Below, piece by piece: positions 27,166 to 36,359 of a stretch of 64,000 nucleotides of DNA; the first letter of the stretch is position 1, and every line of letters starts with the position of its first letter. This DNA comes from Streptomyces sp. MBT53. Lineage in GTDB: Bacteria; Actinomycetota; Actinomycetes; Streptomycetales; Streptomycetaceae. The notes beneath the pieces were generated by a model. That model saw only the letters and a list, made by a program, of their open reading frames with translations, did not search any database and had not been told where the DNA came from. Location: the NCBI RefSeq assembly GCF_016654115.1, contig NZ_JAEQAZ010000011.1, positions 1 through 64,000 of the forward strand. The letters are read 5' to 3'. Position numbers and translations under genes: made by a program.

Positions 27166-27972
27166 TTAGCTGAGCAGCCTTTCCAGTACCACCGCAATTC
27201 CGTCGTCCTCGTTCGACTTCGTCACCTCGTCCGCCACCGCCTTGAGTTCGGGGTGGGCGTTGGCCATCGCCACTCCGTGGGCCGCCCAGTCGAACATCGG
27301 GATGTCGTTCGGCATGTCGCCGAAGGCGATGGTGTCGGACGGGGTCAGGCCCAAGTGGTGGGCCGCCAGGGCCAGGCCCGTCGCCTTGGTGATGCCGAGT
27401 GGCTGGAGTTCGACGGTGCCGGGGCCCGACATGGTGACCGAGGCCAGGGAACCGACCACCGAGCGCGCCGTGGACGCCAACTCGTCGTCCTCCAGGGCCG
27501 GGTGACGGAGCAACACCTTGCTGATCGGTTCGCACCACAGGTCGTCGCGCTTCCCCACCCGCACCGCGGGGAGCGTGGGGTGCGGCATCAAGTAGCCGGG
27601 CTCGATGAGGGTGAGGCCGTCCACTCCGTCCTGGTCGACCGCCGCGTACACCTGGCCCACCTCCGCCTCGATCTTGCCGAGCGCGGTCTCCGCCAGCTCA
27701 CGGTCCAGGGTGACCGACCAGAGCAGACGGTCCGCGCCGGCGTCGTACAACTGCGCGCCCTGTCCGCACACCGCGAGCCCCCTGCTGCCGAGATCTTCGA
27801 GGAGCGGGCGCACTCTCGGGGCGGGCCTGCCGGTGACGACCAGGTGCCGGGCGCCGGCCGCCGCCGCCCTCGCGAGTGCGATGCGGGACCGGTCGGAGAG
27901 CGTGTCGTCGCCGCGCAGCAGCGTCCCGTCCAGGTCGGTGGCGATCAGTGCATATGCGAGGGGTGCGGCCAT
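27166..27972 (-). CDS. Cof-type HAD-family phosphatase
   Basis: A 268-residue haloacid-dehalogenase-superfamily hydrolase of the Cof (IIB cap) group. Motif I is DLDGTLL (13-19) with nucleophile Asp13 and Asp15. Motif II is the VTGRP region (Thr at about 47). Motif III is the Lys in ITKATGLALAAHHLGL. Motif IV is IAFGDMPNDIPMFDWAAHGVAMANA. The ATG at 27972 gives the usual length. Members dephosphorylate sugar phosphates, FMN, pyridoxal phosphate or similar, and specificity cannot be read. It is convergent with the transglycosylase and lies 106 bp downstream of the LacI gene in the same direction. Confidence 0.92.
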   Translation of the reverse strand: MAAPLAYALIATDLDGTLLRGDDTLSDRSRIALARAAAAGARHLVVTGRPAPRVRPLLEDLGSRGLAVCGQGAQLYDAGADRLLWSVTLDRELAETALGKIEAEVGQVYAAVDQDGVDGLTLIEPGYLMPHPTLPAVRVGKRDDLWCEPISKVLLRHPALEDDELASTARSVVGSLASVTMSGPGTVELQPLGITKATGLALAAHHLGLTPSDTIAFGDMPNDIPMFDWAAHGVAMANAHPELKAVADEVTKSNEDDGIAVVLERLLS

Positions 27973-28078
27973 GATCAGAGAATACGGATGGAACGCCCCA
28001 CCGACTCGACACGAACCGGACGGCTGCTGCCTTCACATCCGTTGACCCGAGTTCCGGTTGGTTTGACAGTCACGGCGG

Positions 28079-29107
28079 TTATGCCGACTCCCGGATCACC
28101 AGTTCGGTGGGCAGGATCACGCCCGCCGTGTCCTCGCCGGCGATCTGCGCCAGGAGCATGCGGACCATCTCGGCGCTGATGCGGTCGTAGGGCTGGCGCA
28201 TGGTCGTGAGGGCGGGGGTGATCGCCGTGGCCGCCGCCGAGTCGTCGAAGCCTCCGACAGCGATGTCATCCGGGACCGAACGGCCGGATTGCTGAAGGGT
28301 GTTGACCACTCCCAGGGCCATGAGGTCGGAGGCCACGAACACCGCGTCTATGTCGGGGGCCTGCGTCAGGAGTCTGCGGGCCGCTTCCTCGCCTCCCGTG
28401 CGGCGGTAGTCGCCCTCGACCACGAGGGTCGGGTCATGCGGCAGCCCCGCTTCGGTGAGGACATCGCGGTAGCCGGCCAGGCGGTCGGGGCCGCCGGGGG
28501 CGTCGAGCGGGCCGGTGACCATTGCGATGCGGCGTCTGCCGCGGGAGATGAGGTGGCGGACCATTTCCTGGGCGCCGTCGCGGTCGGCCGCGGCCACGTA
28601 GCTGTACTTGGAGGCGGGGCCGAGCGGTTTGCCGCAGGCCACCAACGGGATACCCGCGTCGCGGAGTTCGGCCGCCACCGGGTCGCCGCTGTGGTTGGAG
28701 ACGAGGAGGACGCCGTCCACGTGGCCCGAGGTGATGTAGCGGGTGAGGCGGCGGCGGTCGTCCTTCGAGGAGGCCAGCATCAGGAGCAGCGGGATGTCGT
28801 GGCGGGCCAGATGTTCGGTGCAACCCCGCAGCAGGACATTGAAGTTGGGGTCCTCGAAGAACTTCTCCTGCGGCTCGGTGAGGAGGAACGCCACCGAGTC
28901 CGACCGTCCGGTGCTCAGGGAGCGGGCGTGCCGGTTGACGACGTAGCCCGTCTTCCTGATCGCCGTCTCCACGGCGGTGCGGGCGGCCGGTGAGACGTAG
29001 TGGCCGCCGTTGAGGAAACGGGAGACGGTGCCCCGGGAGACCCCTGCCTCCCGGGCCACGTCGTGGATGGTGGGCGGTTTACGGCGTCCGTTCGGACTGG
29101 TGGTCAT
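28079..29107 (-). CDS. LacI-family transcriptional regulator of the galactan locus
   Basis: A 342-residue LacI/GalR regulator. The N-terminal helix-turn-helix and hinge (TIHDVAREAGVSRGTVSRFLNGGHYVSPAARTAVETAI, 13-51) is followed by a periplasmic-binding-protein-like sugar domain with VDGVLLVS, VTGPLDAPGGPDRLAGY and AVFVASDLMALGVVNTL. The gene lies 50 bp downstream of the ABC permease gene at 29158 and points the same way, so it could be read from the ABC promoter and form a feedback loop. It most likely represses the ABC operon and the glycosidases at 32537 and 34611 until a galactooligosaccharide binds. The operator was not identified. Confidence 0.93.
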   Translation of the reverse strand: MTTSPNGRRKPPTIHDVAREAGVSRGTVSRFLNGGHYVSPAARTAVETAIRKTGYVVNRHARSLSTGRSDSVAFLLTEPQEKFFEDPNFNVLLRGCTEHLARHDIPLLLMLASSKDDRRRLTRYITSGHVDGVLLVSNHSGDPVAAELRDAGIPLVACGKPLGPASKYSYVAAADRDGAQEMVRHLISRGRRRIAMVTGPLDAPGGPDRLAGYRDVLTEAGLPHDPTLVVEGDYRRTGGEEAARRLLTQAPDIDAVFVASDLMALGVVNTLQQSGRSVPDDIAVGGFDDSAAATAITPALTTMRQPYDRISAEMVRMLLAQIAGEDTAGVILPTELVIRESA

Positions 29108-29157
29108 GGTCCTCGTTCTGCCGGTTCAGTGGGGGGAGTTGGCGCTCGGTACCTGTC

Positions 29158-30036
29158 TCACGCCTTGACCGAGCCGCTCAGCAGGTCCAGGGACCAGAAC
29201 CGCTGGATCACCAGGAACAGCGCGATCAGCGGCAGGATCGCGAGGAAGCAGCCCATGATGACCAGGGTGTAGAGGGCGGGTTGGGAGGCGCCCTGGTTGA
29301 GCAGGGTGTAAAGGCCCAGTGTGAGCGGGAACTTGTTGTCGTCCGCGAGCATCACGTACGGCAGCAGGAAGTTGTTCCAGATGCCGACGAACTGGAACAG
29401 GAACACCGTGATGAGCCCCGGCATCATCATGGGCACCGCGATCCGCGAGAAGATCCGCCACTCGCTCGCGCCGTCCATGCGGGCCGCTTCGAGGAGTTCG
29501 TTCGGTACCGAGGCCGCCGCGTAGATGCGGACGAGGTAGACGCCGTAGGGGGAGAGGATCGACGGGAGGAGCATCGACCAGTACGAGTCGGCCAGGCCCA
29601 GCTTCGACAGGAGCAGGTACTGCGGGACCGTGAGGACGATGCTCGGGACGAGGACGCCCGCCAGCATCAGCTTGAAGACGAACTCCCGTCCCCTGAAGGC
29701 GAATCGGCCCAGCGCGTAGCCGCCGGCGGCCGAGACCGCGGCGGAGAGCAGGGCGCCGCCGCCCGCGTAGACAAGGGAGTTGACCATCCACTCCCAGTAG
29801 ATGCCGTCCCGGTAGGAGCTCAACTCCTTGAGGTTGTCGAGGAATCCGGTGCCGGGGGCGAAGGTGAAGGTGGAGAAGAGTTCGCCCTGGCCCTTGCTGG
29901 CCGCGATGACCACCCAGGCCACGGGGATCAGGCAGTACAGCGAGCCGAGGATCAGCACCAGGGTGGGCACCCAGGCGGTGCGCTTCGCCTTGCCGAGGCC
30001 CTGGTCGGCGTCGGCGGTGAGGGTGAGGGGGGTCAT
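29158..30036 (-). CDS. sugar ABC transporter permease (MalG-like)
   Basis: A 292-residue inner-membrane permease of the carbohydrate CUT1 class. Six hydrophobic helices are visible. The ATPase-contact EAA loop is EAARMDGASEWRIFSRIAVPMMMPG. The ATG at 30036 overlaps the end of the upstream permease gene (ATGA). There is no ATP-binding gene in the locus. As for most Streptomyces CUT1 importers, the shared MsiK ATPase elsewhere in the genome is the expected energiser. It is part of the binding protein-permease-permease run 32353 to 29158, with the galactan-degrading enzymes on the other strand. Confidence 0.93.
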   Translation of the reverse strand: MTPLTLTADADQGLGKAKRTAWVPTLVLILGSLYCLIPVAWVVIAASKGQGELFSTFTFAPGTGFLDNLKELSSYRDGIYWEWMVNSLVYAGGGALLSAAVSAAGGYALGRFAFRGREFVFKLMLAGVLVPSIVLTVPQYLLLSKLGLADSYWSMLLPSILSPYGVYLVRIYAAASVPNELLEAARMDGASEWRIFSRIAVPMMMPGLITVFLFQFVGIWNNFLLPYVMLADDNKFPLTLGLYTLLNQGASQPALYTLVIMGCFLAILPLIALFLVIQRFWSLDLLSGSVKA

Positions 30037-31022
30037 GCCCGGTCCTCCCGGGTGTAGCGGTCGGAGACGCGCAGCAGGGTGAAGGAGAGCGCGAAGGTGG
30101 CCAGGGCCAGCACCACCGCGGTGGCGGAGGCGCCGTAGATGTCCGACCTGAGGAAGGCGGCGTCGTAGATGGCCATCAGCGGACTCCAGGAACCGGAGAT
30201 GCCGTTGGTCAGCGGCTTGAGGGCCATGGGCTCGGTGAAGACCTGGAGGGTGGCGATGACCGAGAAGAAGAACGTGAGCACGAGGGAGGGCAGCACGATC
30301 GGGATCTTGATCCGCAGCGCGATCTTCAGGTCGGAGGCGCCGTCGATGCGGGCGGCCTCGTAGATCTCCTGCGGGATCGAGCGCAGGGCCGTGTAGATGA
30401 CGATCATGTTGAAGCCCGTGCCGCCCCACACCGCGATGTTCGCGAAGGACAGATACAGGTTGCCGCCGTCGAACAGGTCCGGCTGCGGGAGGTGGAACTC
30501 GCGCAGCAGGTAGTAGAAGGGGCTGACCGTCGGGAGGTAGAGGAAGCCCCACATGAGGGCGGCGATGATGCCGGGGACGGCGTACGGCAGGAAGATCGCG
30601 AGCCGGGCGAACTTGGCGCTGCGCGCCTGCGGGGTGTCCAGCATCAGCGCGAAGACCAGGGCCAGACCGAGCATCGTGGGGATGACGATCAGGCCGTAGC
30701 CGAAGGCGCGCAGGACGCTGTGGCCGAACTCGGAGTCGTTCAGGACGTCGGTGTAGTTGCCGATGCCGTTCCACACCTGCTGACGGGCGCCCTTGCCGAG
30801 GCCGAGGCCCTTGACCTGGACCTTGTGGAGACTGAGCCACACCGCGTACCCGATCGGTACGACGGTGAAGGCGGCGAACAGGAGCACGGCCGGTACCAGG
30901 AACCAGTACGGCGCGCTGCGGCCACGGCGGCGGATGCGGCGGGGGCGGACGGTGGTGGCGGTGCCGTCCGCCAAGGGCCCGGCCGACGCGCGGTCGGAGC
31001 CCTTGAGCGGAGTGGCGGTCAT
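30033..31022 (-). CDS. sugar ABC transporter permease (MalF-like)
   Basis: A 329-residue CUT1 permease with a basic N-terminal tail (RPRRIRRRGRS), then APYWFLVPAVLLFAAFTVVPIGYAVWLSLHKV as the first helix, and the EAA loop EAARIDGASDLKIALRIKIPIVLP. The true start is the ATG at 31022, which overlaps the binding-protein stop. The open frame continues upstream through that gene but is a shadow there. It pairs with the MalG-like permease at 29158. Proposed cargo is galactooligosaccharides released by the GH53 enzyme. Confidence 0.93.
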   Translation of the reverse strand: MTATPLKGSDRASAGPLADGTATTVRPRRIRRRGRSAPYWFLVPAVLLFAAFTVVPIGYAVWLSLHKVQVKGLGLGKGARQQVWNGIGNYTDVLNDSEFGHSVLRAFGYGLIVIPTMLGLALVFALMLDTPQARSAKFARLAIFLPYAVPGIIAALMWGFLYLPTVSPFYYLLREFHLPQPDLFDGGNLYLSFANIAVWGGTGFNMIVIYTALRSIPQEIYEAARIDGASDLKIALRIKIPIVLPSLVLTFFFSVIATLQVFTEPMALKPLTNGISGSWSPLMAIYDAAFLRSDIYGASATAVVLALATFALSFTLLRVSDRYTREDRA

Positions 31023-32353
31023 GCCTCGGTCACCTTGAAGCCCTGCTTCTTCATGTCGGTGAAGGTCGCCGACTGCATGGTGGCGAGCGCGGTGTCGAAC
31101 TGCGCGGCCTTCTTCGCCTTGGTGGCCTTGCCGAACGCGTCGCTGAAGGTGTCGTAGGCGACCTGGACGTTCGGGCCCCAGGCGGAGGCGGCCGTGGTGG
31201 CGGCGATCTTCGCGGCGGTGTCGTAGAAGTCGGTCTGGTTCGGGAAGAACGCGGGGGTGGTGAGGATCGAGCCGGACTGGCCCTTGGTGGCCGCCGGGTA
31301 GATGCCGGCCTCCTTGACCAGGGCGGCCAGCGCCTCCGGGTCGGTGTTCAGCCAGTTCGCGAACTTGACCGCGGCCTCGGCGTGCTTGGAGTCGGTGGAG
31401 ACGCCGGTGGAGGAACCGCCCCAGCTGCCGGTGACGCTCTCGCCCGCGCTCCACTGCGGCAGCGGCGCCATCCGCCACTTGCCCTTGGTGTCGGGGGCCG
31501 AGCTGACCAGCACACCGGGCGCCCACACGGCGGACACCCAGGCGATGTTGGTGCCCTTGTTCAGCGCGTTGTTCCAGGCCGGCGTGTACATCGGCTGGTT
31601 CTCGATCACACCCTCCTGGACCAGACCGCCCCAGAAGTCCGCGACCTTCTTGGTGGCCGCGTCGTCGATGCCCACGGTCCACTTGCCGCCGTCGCCCACG
31701 GTCCACCACTTGGCACCGGCCTGCTGCGCCAACCCGGCGAACAGACCGGGGTCGTTGGAGGAGAACGTGGTCAAGTAGGCGTTCGGCAGGGCCTTCTTGG
31801 CGGCGCGGGCGGTCTTGGCGAAGTCGTCCCAGGTGGTGGGGACGGTCAGGTTGTGCTGCTTGAACAGATCCTCGCGGTAGAAGAACATCAGCGGCCCGGA
31901 GTCCTGCGGTATCGCGTACACGGCGTCGGTGCCGAGCGTGACCATGCCCCAAAGGCCCTCGGCGAACTCGGACTTGACGGACTTCGCGTACTTCGAGATG
32001 TCCGCGAGGACGTCGTTGGAAACCAGCGTCGGCAGCGACTGGTACTCGACCTGGATCAGGTCGGGGGCGTTGCCCGCCTTCTTCGCGGTGATCAGCTTGG
32101 AGACGATGTCCTTGCCGGCGGCCTGCTTGGAGACGGTGACCGTGATGTCCGGGTTCTTCTTGTTCCAGATCGCGGCGACCTTCTCCATGTTCGGCGCCCA
32201 GGTCCAGTAGGTCAGCTTGACGGGCCCGCTGCTCTTGCCGGAGCCGGAGTCGTCGTCGGAACCGCCGCAGGCGGCGAGGGTGCCGGTGAGGCCGACAGCT
32301 GCTGCCCCGGCAAGGATGCTGCGCCTGCTGAACTGGTGGCGGTGGATCGACAT
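31019..32353 (-). CDS. sugar ABC transporter substrate-binding lipoprotein
   Basis: A 444-residue family-1 extracellular solute-binding protein. The N-terminus has a twin-arginine-like FSRRSILAGAAAVG and a lipobox LAAC, so it is probably a Tat-exported lipoprotein. The mature part has the usual VKLTYWTWAPNMEKVAAIWNKKNP opening and the GSWGGSSTGVS and FANWLNT segments. The second of two close ATGs (32353) is chosen because GGGGAG then lies 6 nt upstream. The first (32359) would sit right against it. It heads the ABC operon, with a candidate promoter at 32407-32435. It should bind oligosaccharides from galactan breakdown. Confidence 0.92.
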   Translation of the reverse strand: MSIHRHQFSRRSILAGAAAVGLTGTLAACGGSDDDSGSGKSSGPVKLTYWTWAPNMEKVAAIWNKKNPDITVTVSKQAAGKDIVSKLITAKKAGNAPDLIQVEYQSLPTLVSNDVLADISKYAKSVKSEFAEGLWGMVTLGTDAVYAIPQDSGPLMFFYREDLFKQHNLTVPTTWDDFAKTARAAKKALPNAYLTTFSSNDPGLFAGLAQQAGAKWWTVGDGGKWTVGIDDAATKKVADFWGGLVQEGVIENQPMYTPAWNNALNKGTNIAWVSAVWAPGVLVSSAPDTKGKWRMAPLPQWSAGESVTGSWGGSSTGVSTDSKHAEAAVKFANWLNTDPEALAALVKEAGIYPAATKGQSGSILTTPAFFPNQTDFYDTAAKIAATTAASAWGPNVQVAYDTFSDAFGKATKAKKAAQFDTALATMQSATFTDMKKQGFKVTEA

Positions 32354-32406
32354 CTTCATCTCCCCTGACTGAGTGCGAGCCTGTCCACGGCTCTGTGACC
32401 GTGCAC

Positions 32407-32435
32407 AGTAGAGAATTGTTTCGGACCCTTGTCAA
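32407..32435 (-). promoter_or_regulatory. candidate promoter of the sugar ABC operon
   Basis: On the minus strand TTGACA (32435-32430) is followed after 17 bp by TCTACT (32412-32407), about 54 bp upstream of the binding-protein start. The -35 is a perfect consensus. The same stretch holds ACCC-N8-GGGT around the -35 (about 32425-32440), which could be part of a LacI-type operator. Confidence 0.55.
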
Positions 32436-32536
32436 TGGGTGTCGCCTGGGGTTACCTACTTGTTGCTGATGGGTTGGAGCCGCGACCATCCATGTGCACG
32501 ATCACAGAAACAGCCATCTACTTCGGGAGTGAACCT

Positions 32537-34543
32537 ATGCCGTCCCCCGTCCCCCACGACCGTCTGCCGCTCGCCTTCGGAGGTGACTACAACCCCGAGC
32601 AGTGGCCGCGGGAGGTCTGGGAGGAGGACGTACGGCTGATGCGGGAGGCCGGTGTCACGGCGGTCTCGCTCGGCGTCTTCTCCTGGGCCCGTCTCGAGCC
32701 GCGGCCGGGCGAGTACGACTGGGAGTGGCTGGACACGGTGATCGGCCTGCTGCACGGGGCGGGCATCGCGGTGAACCTCGGCACGCCCACGGTCGTACCG
32801 CCGGCGTGGTTCTACCGCGCGCACCCCGACGCGCTGCCGGTGACACGGGAGGGCGTGCGCCTCGCCTTCGGCTCGCGGGGCGCGATCTGCCACTCGAACC
32901 CGGCGTATCGGTCGGCGGCGGCCACGATCACGACGGCGCTGGCCGAGCGCTACGGCAGCCACCCGGCCGTCGTCCTGTGGCACGTCCACAACGAGTACGG
33001 CGCCCCGGTCCTCGCCTGCTACTGCGATGTCTGCGCGGCGGCCTTCCGGGTCTGGCTGCGTGCGCGCCACGACACCCTCGACGCCCTCAACCACGCCTGG
33101 GGAACGGCATTTTGGGGCCAGCAGTACGGCGACTGGGAGGAGATCACCCCGCCGCGCGCGACCCCGTCCGTATGCAATCCCACCCAGCAACTCGACTACC
33201 ACCGCTTCGCCGACGCGCAGGCCCGCGCCAACTTCGTCGCCGAGCGGGACATCCTGCACCGCCTCTCTCCCGGCATCCCGGTCACCACCAACTTCATGGT
33301 CGCGCCGAGCCAGGGCCAGACCGTCGACTACTGGGCCTGGGCCAAGGAGGTCGACCTCGTCACCAACGACCACTACCTGATGACCGACGGCCGCCGCACC
33401 CACGTGAACCTGGCGCTGGCAGCCGACTTGACCCGCTCGGTGGCGGGCGGGGGCCCGTGGCTGCTGCTGGAACACGCGACGTCCGGGGTCAACTGGCAGC
33501 CGTACAACCCCGCGAAGCGCCCCGGCGAGATGGCGCGGAACTCACTCGGGCATGTGGCACGCGGTTCCGAGGGCGCGATGTTCTTCCAGTGGCGGCAGTC
33601 GCAGTCGGGCGCGGAGAAGTTCCATACGGCGATGCTGGCGAACTCCGGTACGGACAACCGGGGTTGGCGCGAGGTGACGGAACTCGGGCGCCGGGTGGGG
33701 GACTTGAGCCGGGCCGGGCTGCGGGGCACCCGGACACGCGGTGACGTGGCGATGGTGTGGTCGTGGCACTCGTGGTGGGCGCAGAGCCTGGAGTGGCGGC
33801 CGAGCCAGGACCTGGACGCGCGGGAACGCCTGGACTCCTTCTACGAGGCGCTCTACGACCGGCACTTGACGGTGGACTTCCTGCCGCCGACGGGGCTGGC
33901 GGACCTGGACCCGGCACGATATCCGCTGCTGGTGGTACCGCAGTTGTACTCCGCTCCGGCGGGGATCGGCGCCGACCTGGAACGGTACGTGTCGCGGGGC
34001 GGCACGCTGCTGGTCTCCTTCTTCTCCGGGATCGTCGACGAGAACGACACGCTGCATCCGGGCGCGTATCCGGGCGCGCTGCGGGACGTACTCGGCCTGA
34101 CCGTCGAGGAGTTCGACCCGCTGCTGCCGGGCGAGACGGTGTCTGTGCGGGGTGCGGACGGGTCGTCGTACACGGCGGACCTCTGGTCGGAGGTCGTGAT
34201 CCCGGGTGCGGGATGCGAGACGGTCGCGGTGTTCGCGGACGGTCGTACGGCGGGCGGGGCGGCGCTGACGCGGCACGCGGTGGGGTCGGGTTCGGCGTGG
34301 TACCTGGCGACCCGTCTGACCGGCGCCGACCTGGCCGCCGTGGTGGACCTGGCCCTCGCGGACGCGGGCATCACGCCGGTCGATCTGCCGCGCGACGTCG
34401 AACTCGTCGTACGGGAGGGCGAGTCGGAGACGTTCCGCTTCGCGGTGAACCACACCGGGAGCGAGGTGAAGGTGGTGTTGCCGGACGGGACCCGGGCGGC
34501 GGTACCGGCGGGCGGGGTGGAGGTCTTCCGCACCCCACGCTGA
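32537..34543 (+). CDS. GH42 beta-galactosidase
   Basis: A 668-residue cytoplasmic glycoside hydrolase family 42 beta-galactosidase that removes galactose from beta-galactosides and galactooligosaccharides. The N-terminal (beta/alpha)8 barrel starts LPLAFGGDYNPEQWP. The acid/base is Glu153 in WHVHNEYGAP and the nucleophile is Glu312 in LLLEHATSGVNW. Cys119, Cys161, Cys163 and Cys166 match the zinc-binding set of trimeric GH42 enzymes. A trimerisation domain (about 400-600) and a C-terminal beta domain complete it. The ATG at 32537 (MPSPVPHDRL) has GGGAG 7 nt upstream. No signal peptide, so it acts on imported sugars. It is divergent from the ABC operon and 67 bp upstream of GH53. Confidence 0.94.
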   Translation: MPSPVPHDRLPLAFGGDYNPEQWPREVWEEDVRLMREAGVTAVSLGVFSWARLEPRPGEYDWEWLDTVIGLLHGAGIAVNLGTPTVVPPAWFYRAHPDALPVTREGVRLAFGSRGAICHSNPAYRSAAATITTALAERYGSHPAVVLWHVHNEYGAPVLACYCDVCAAAFRVWLRARHDTLDALNHAWGTAFWGQQYGDWEEITPPRATPSVCNPTQQLDYHRFADAQARANFVAERDILHRLSPGIPVTTNFMVAPSQGQTVDYWAWAKEVDLVTNDHYLMTDGRRTHVNLALAADLTRSVAGGGPWLLLEHATSGVNWQPYNPAKRPGEMARNSLGHVARGSEGAMFFQWRQSQSGAEKFHTAMLANSGTDNRGWREVTELGRRVGDLSRAGLRGTRTRGDVAMVWSWHSWWAQSLEWRPSQDLDARERLDSFYEALYDRHLTVDFLPPTGLADLDPARYPLLVVPQLYSAPAGIGADLERYVSRGGTLLVSFFSGIVDENDTLHPGAYPGALRDVLGLTVEEFDPLLPGETVSVRGADGSSYTADLWSEVVIPGAGCETVAVFADGRTAGGAALTRHAVGSGSAWYLATRLTGADLAAVVDLALADAGITPVDLPRDVELVVREGESETFRFAVNHTGSEVKVVLPDGTRAAVPAGGVEVFRTPR

Positions 34544-34610
34544 CCCCGGCTCGACTCAACTCACTTGTCTCTTTGGTTACTTGGGTTACTTGGTGAAAGG
34601 AAGTCCTGTG

Positions 34611-35753
34611 ATGCGCAGACGCAGTGTTCTTACGGCGGCCGGTGCCGCCGCGCTCGCGATACCGGTGTTGGGCGCGACACCCGCGATGGCCGCCGACCGG
34701 CGCCGGTTGGAGATCCGGGGCATGGACATCTCGTCCCTCCCCAAGGACGAGGCGTACGGCGCGGTGTACCGCCGGGCGGACGGCCGCAGGGACGACCCGA
34801 TCCGCATCCTCGCGGACGCCGGAGTGACGCACGCCCGTCTCAAGGTCTGGGTGAACCCGGCCGACGGCTACAACAACAAGAAGCACATCCTGCCGCTGGC
34901 CAAGCGGCTGCGGCGGGCCGGGATCGGCATCTGGGTCGACTTCCACTACTCCGACACCTGGGCCGACCCGTCCCACCAGACCAAGCCGGCGGCCTGGGCG
35001 GACCTGGACGTGGCGGGCCTGACGAGGGCGGTCTACGACCACACCGCCGACGTGCTGGGCGCGCTGCGCCGCCAGGGCACCCCGGCCGACCTGGTCCAGA
35101 TCGGCAACGAGATCAACGGCGGCCTGCTCTGGCCCACCGGCAAGAACTGGGGTGACGACGCCGGGGGTTGGGGCAACCTGACGGCCTTCCTGAAGGCGGG
35201 CCTGAACGCCGCCCACGACACGACCCCCCGCATCCGCACGATGCTCCACATCGCGTCGGGCGGCGACAACGGCACGTCGCGCTGGTGGTACGACAACGTG
35301 GTGGCCGACGGGGTGGACTTCGACATCATCGCCCAGTCGTACTACCCGTTCTGGCACGGCGCCCCAGCGGCTGCGGCGGCCAACCTGGCGGATCTGGCGG
35401 CGCGTTACGACAAGCCGGTGCTGATCGCGGAGACGGCGTACCCGTTCACGCTGGCGAGCGAGGACGCGACGAACGACATCATGTACGACCCCTCACAGCT
35501 CACGGAGGGCTACCCGGCGACCCCCGCGGGCCAGGCGGCATGGCTGCGCACGGTGGCGGACCTGATGGTGGACGTCCCCGGCGGAAAGGGCCTCGGCTAC
35601 TGCTACTGGGAAGGCGTCTGGACCTACCGCAAGGGCGACGGCTGGGACCCGACCGACCCGACGTCCGGCAACGCGTGGGAGAACCTGGCCCTGTTCGACT
35701 TCGACGACAGGGCGCTGCCGGGCCTGAGGACACTGGGCCGCTACCGGTCGTAG
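34611..35753 (+). CDS. secreted GH53 arabinogalactan endo-beta-1,4-galactanase
   Basis: A 380-residue exported endo-galactanase. The N-terminus is a twin-arginine-type signal (MRRRSVLTAAGAAALAIPVLG, cleavage near AMA at 25-27). GH53 motifs follow: RGMDISSLPKDEAYG, ARLKVWVNPADGYNNK, WVDFHYSDTWADPSHQTKPAAW, acid/base Glu167 in IGNEINGGLLWP, and nucleophile Glu274 in LIAETAYPF. It should cut beta-1,4-galactan outside the cell to oligosaccharides for the ABC importer. The ATG at 34611 follows AAGGAAG. It is 67 bp after the GH42 gene, so they are probably co-transcribed. Length is that of a single-domain family member without carbohydrate-binding module. Confidence 0.94.
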   Translation: MRRRSVLTAAGAAALAIPVLGATPAMAADRRRLEIRGMDISSLPKDEAYGAVYRRADGRRDDPIRILADAGVTHARLKVWVNPADGYNNKKHILPLAKRLRRAGIGIWVDFHYSDTWADPSHQTKPAAWADLDVAGLTRAVYDHTADVLGALRRQGTPADLVQIGNEINGGLLWPTGKNWGDDAGGWGNLTAFLKAGLNAAHDTTPRIRTMLHIASGGDNGTSRWWYDNVVADGVDFDIIAQSYYPFWHGAPAAAAANLADLAARYDKPVLIAETAYPFTLASEDATNDIMYDPSQLTEGYPATPAGQAAWLRTVADLMVDVPGGKGLGYCYWEGVWTYRKGDGWDPTDPTSGNAWENLALFDFDDRALPGLRTLGRYRS

Positions 35754-35796
35754 AGCCACTGGGGTCACGTGTCCGGTATTTGCCACCGCTCCCGCC

Positions 35797-36267
35797 CTAG
35801 ACCAGCCACTTTCCGTCACGCATGAGGGTCCGTCCGGCCATCTCGGGAACCGTCCCCCACGCCTGCAGCACCTGCGGGGTGACCTGGAAGAAGACGTACG
35901 AGGGGTGGTCCTCGCGGGGGTCCCAGCCGTCCTTGGCGGCGAACGCGTCGCCCACCCCGGCCGGAAGCTCCTCGCGGGTCAGCACGCGCGCGGTGCCGTG
36001 GATCAGGACCACGTCCCGGCTGTGGCCGAAGCTGAGCCGGACCCGGCCCGAGGAACACAGGTTGCGCCCGGTCGGGTTGGTGTCGCGGGTGGACAGCCAC
36101 ACCGCCTCGCCGTCCCACCAGAAGGCCAGCGGAACGAGGCACGGTTCACCGGTGGCGTCGGCGGTGGCGACCCACACGTCGTTGTCCCGCGCGAGTCGCT
36201 CGAGCGCCTCGCGCTTGCGCTGCTCCGAGCTACGGGGGCCGCCGGGTCGAGAGTCAACTGCCGTCAT
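35797..36267 (-). CDS. pyridoxamine-phosphate-oxidase-fold (PNPOx-like) protein
   Basis: A 156-residue split-barrel flavin-binding-fold protein. The pattern REALERLARDNDVWVATADATGEPCLVPLAFWWDGEAVWLSTRDTNPTGRNL and VRLSFGHSRDVVLIHGTARVL is typical of actinobacterial PNPOx-like proteins that bind FMN or F420. The substrate cannot be inferred. The ATG at 36267 starts just after a short Ser/Arg-rich leader. It stands alone, with 92 bp to the next gene on the same strand and a convergent GH53 gene downstream. Confidence 0.86.
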   Translation of the reverse strand: MTAVDSRPGGPRSSEQRKREALERLARDNDVWVATADATGEPCLVPLAFWWDGEAVWLSTRDTNPTGRNLCSSGRVRLSFGHSRDVVLIHGTARVLTREELPAGVGDAFAAKDGWDPREDHPSYVFFQVTPQVLQAWGTVPEMAGRTLMRDGKWLV

Positions 36268-36359
36268 GCGGGGAGACTATGGCGTCCGGCGCCCGACCGC
36301 ATCCGACGGCGGACCTACGTCGCAAGGCGGACTCGTGCGCGGGGGCCGTGCCCTGCCTG

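Noticed and set aside
30033-32489. Apparent 818-residue fusion ending in the MalF-like permease
   Set aside because: The part before residue ~490 is an out-of-frame reading of the binding-protein gene. The permease starts at 31022.
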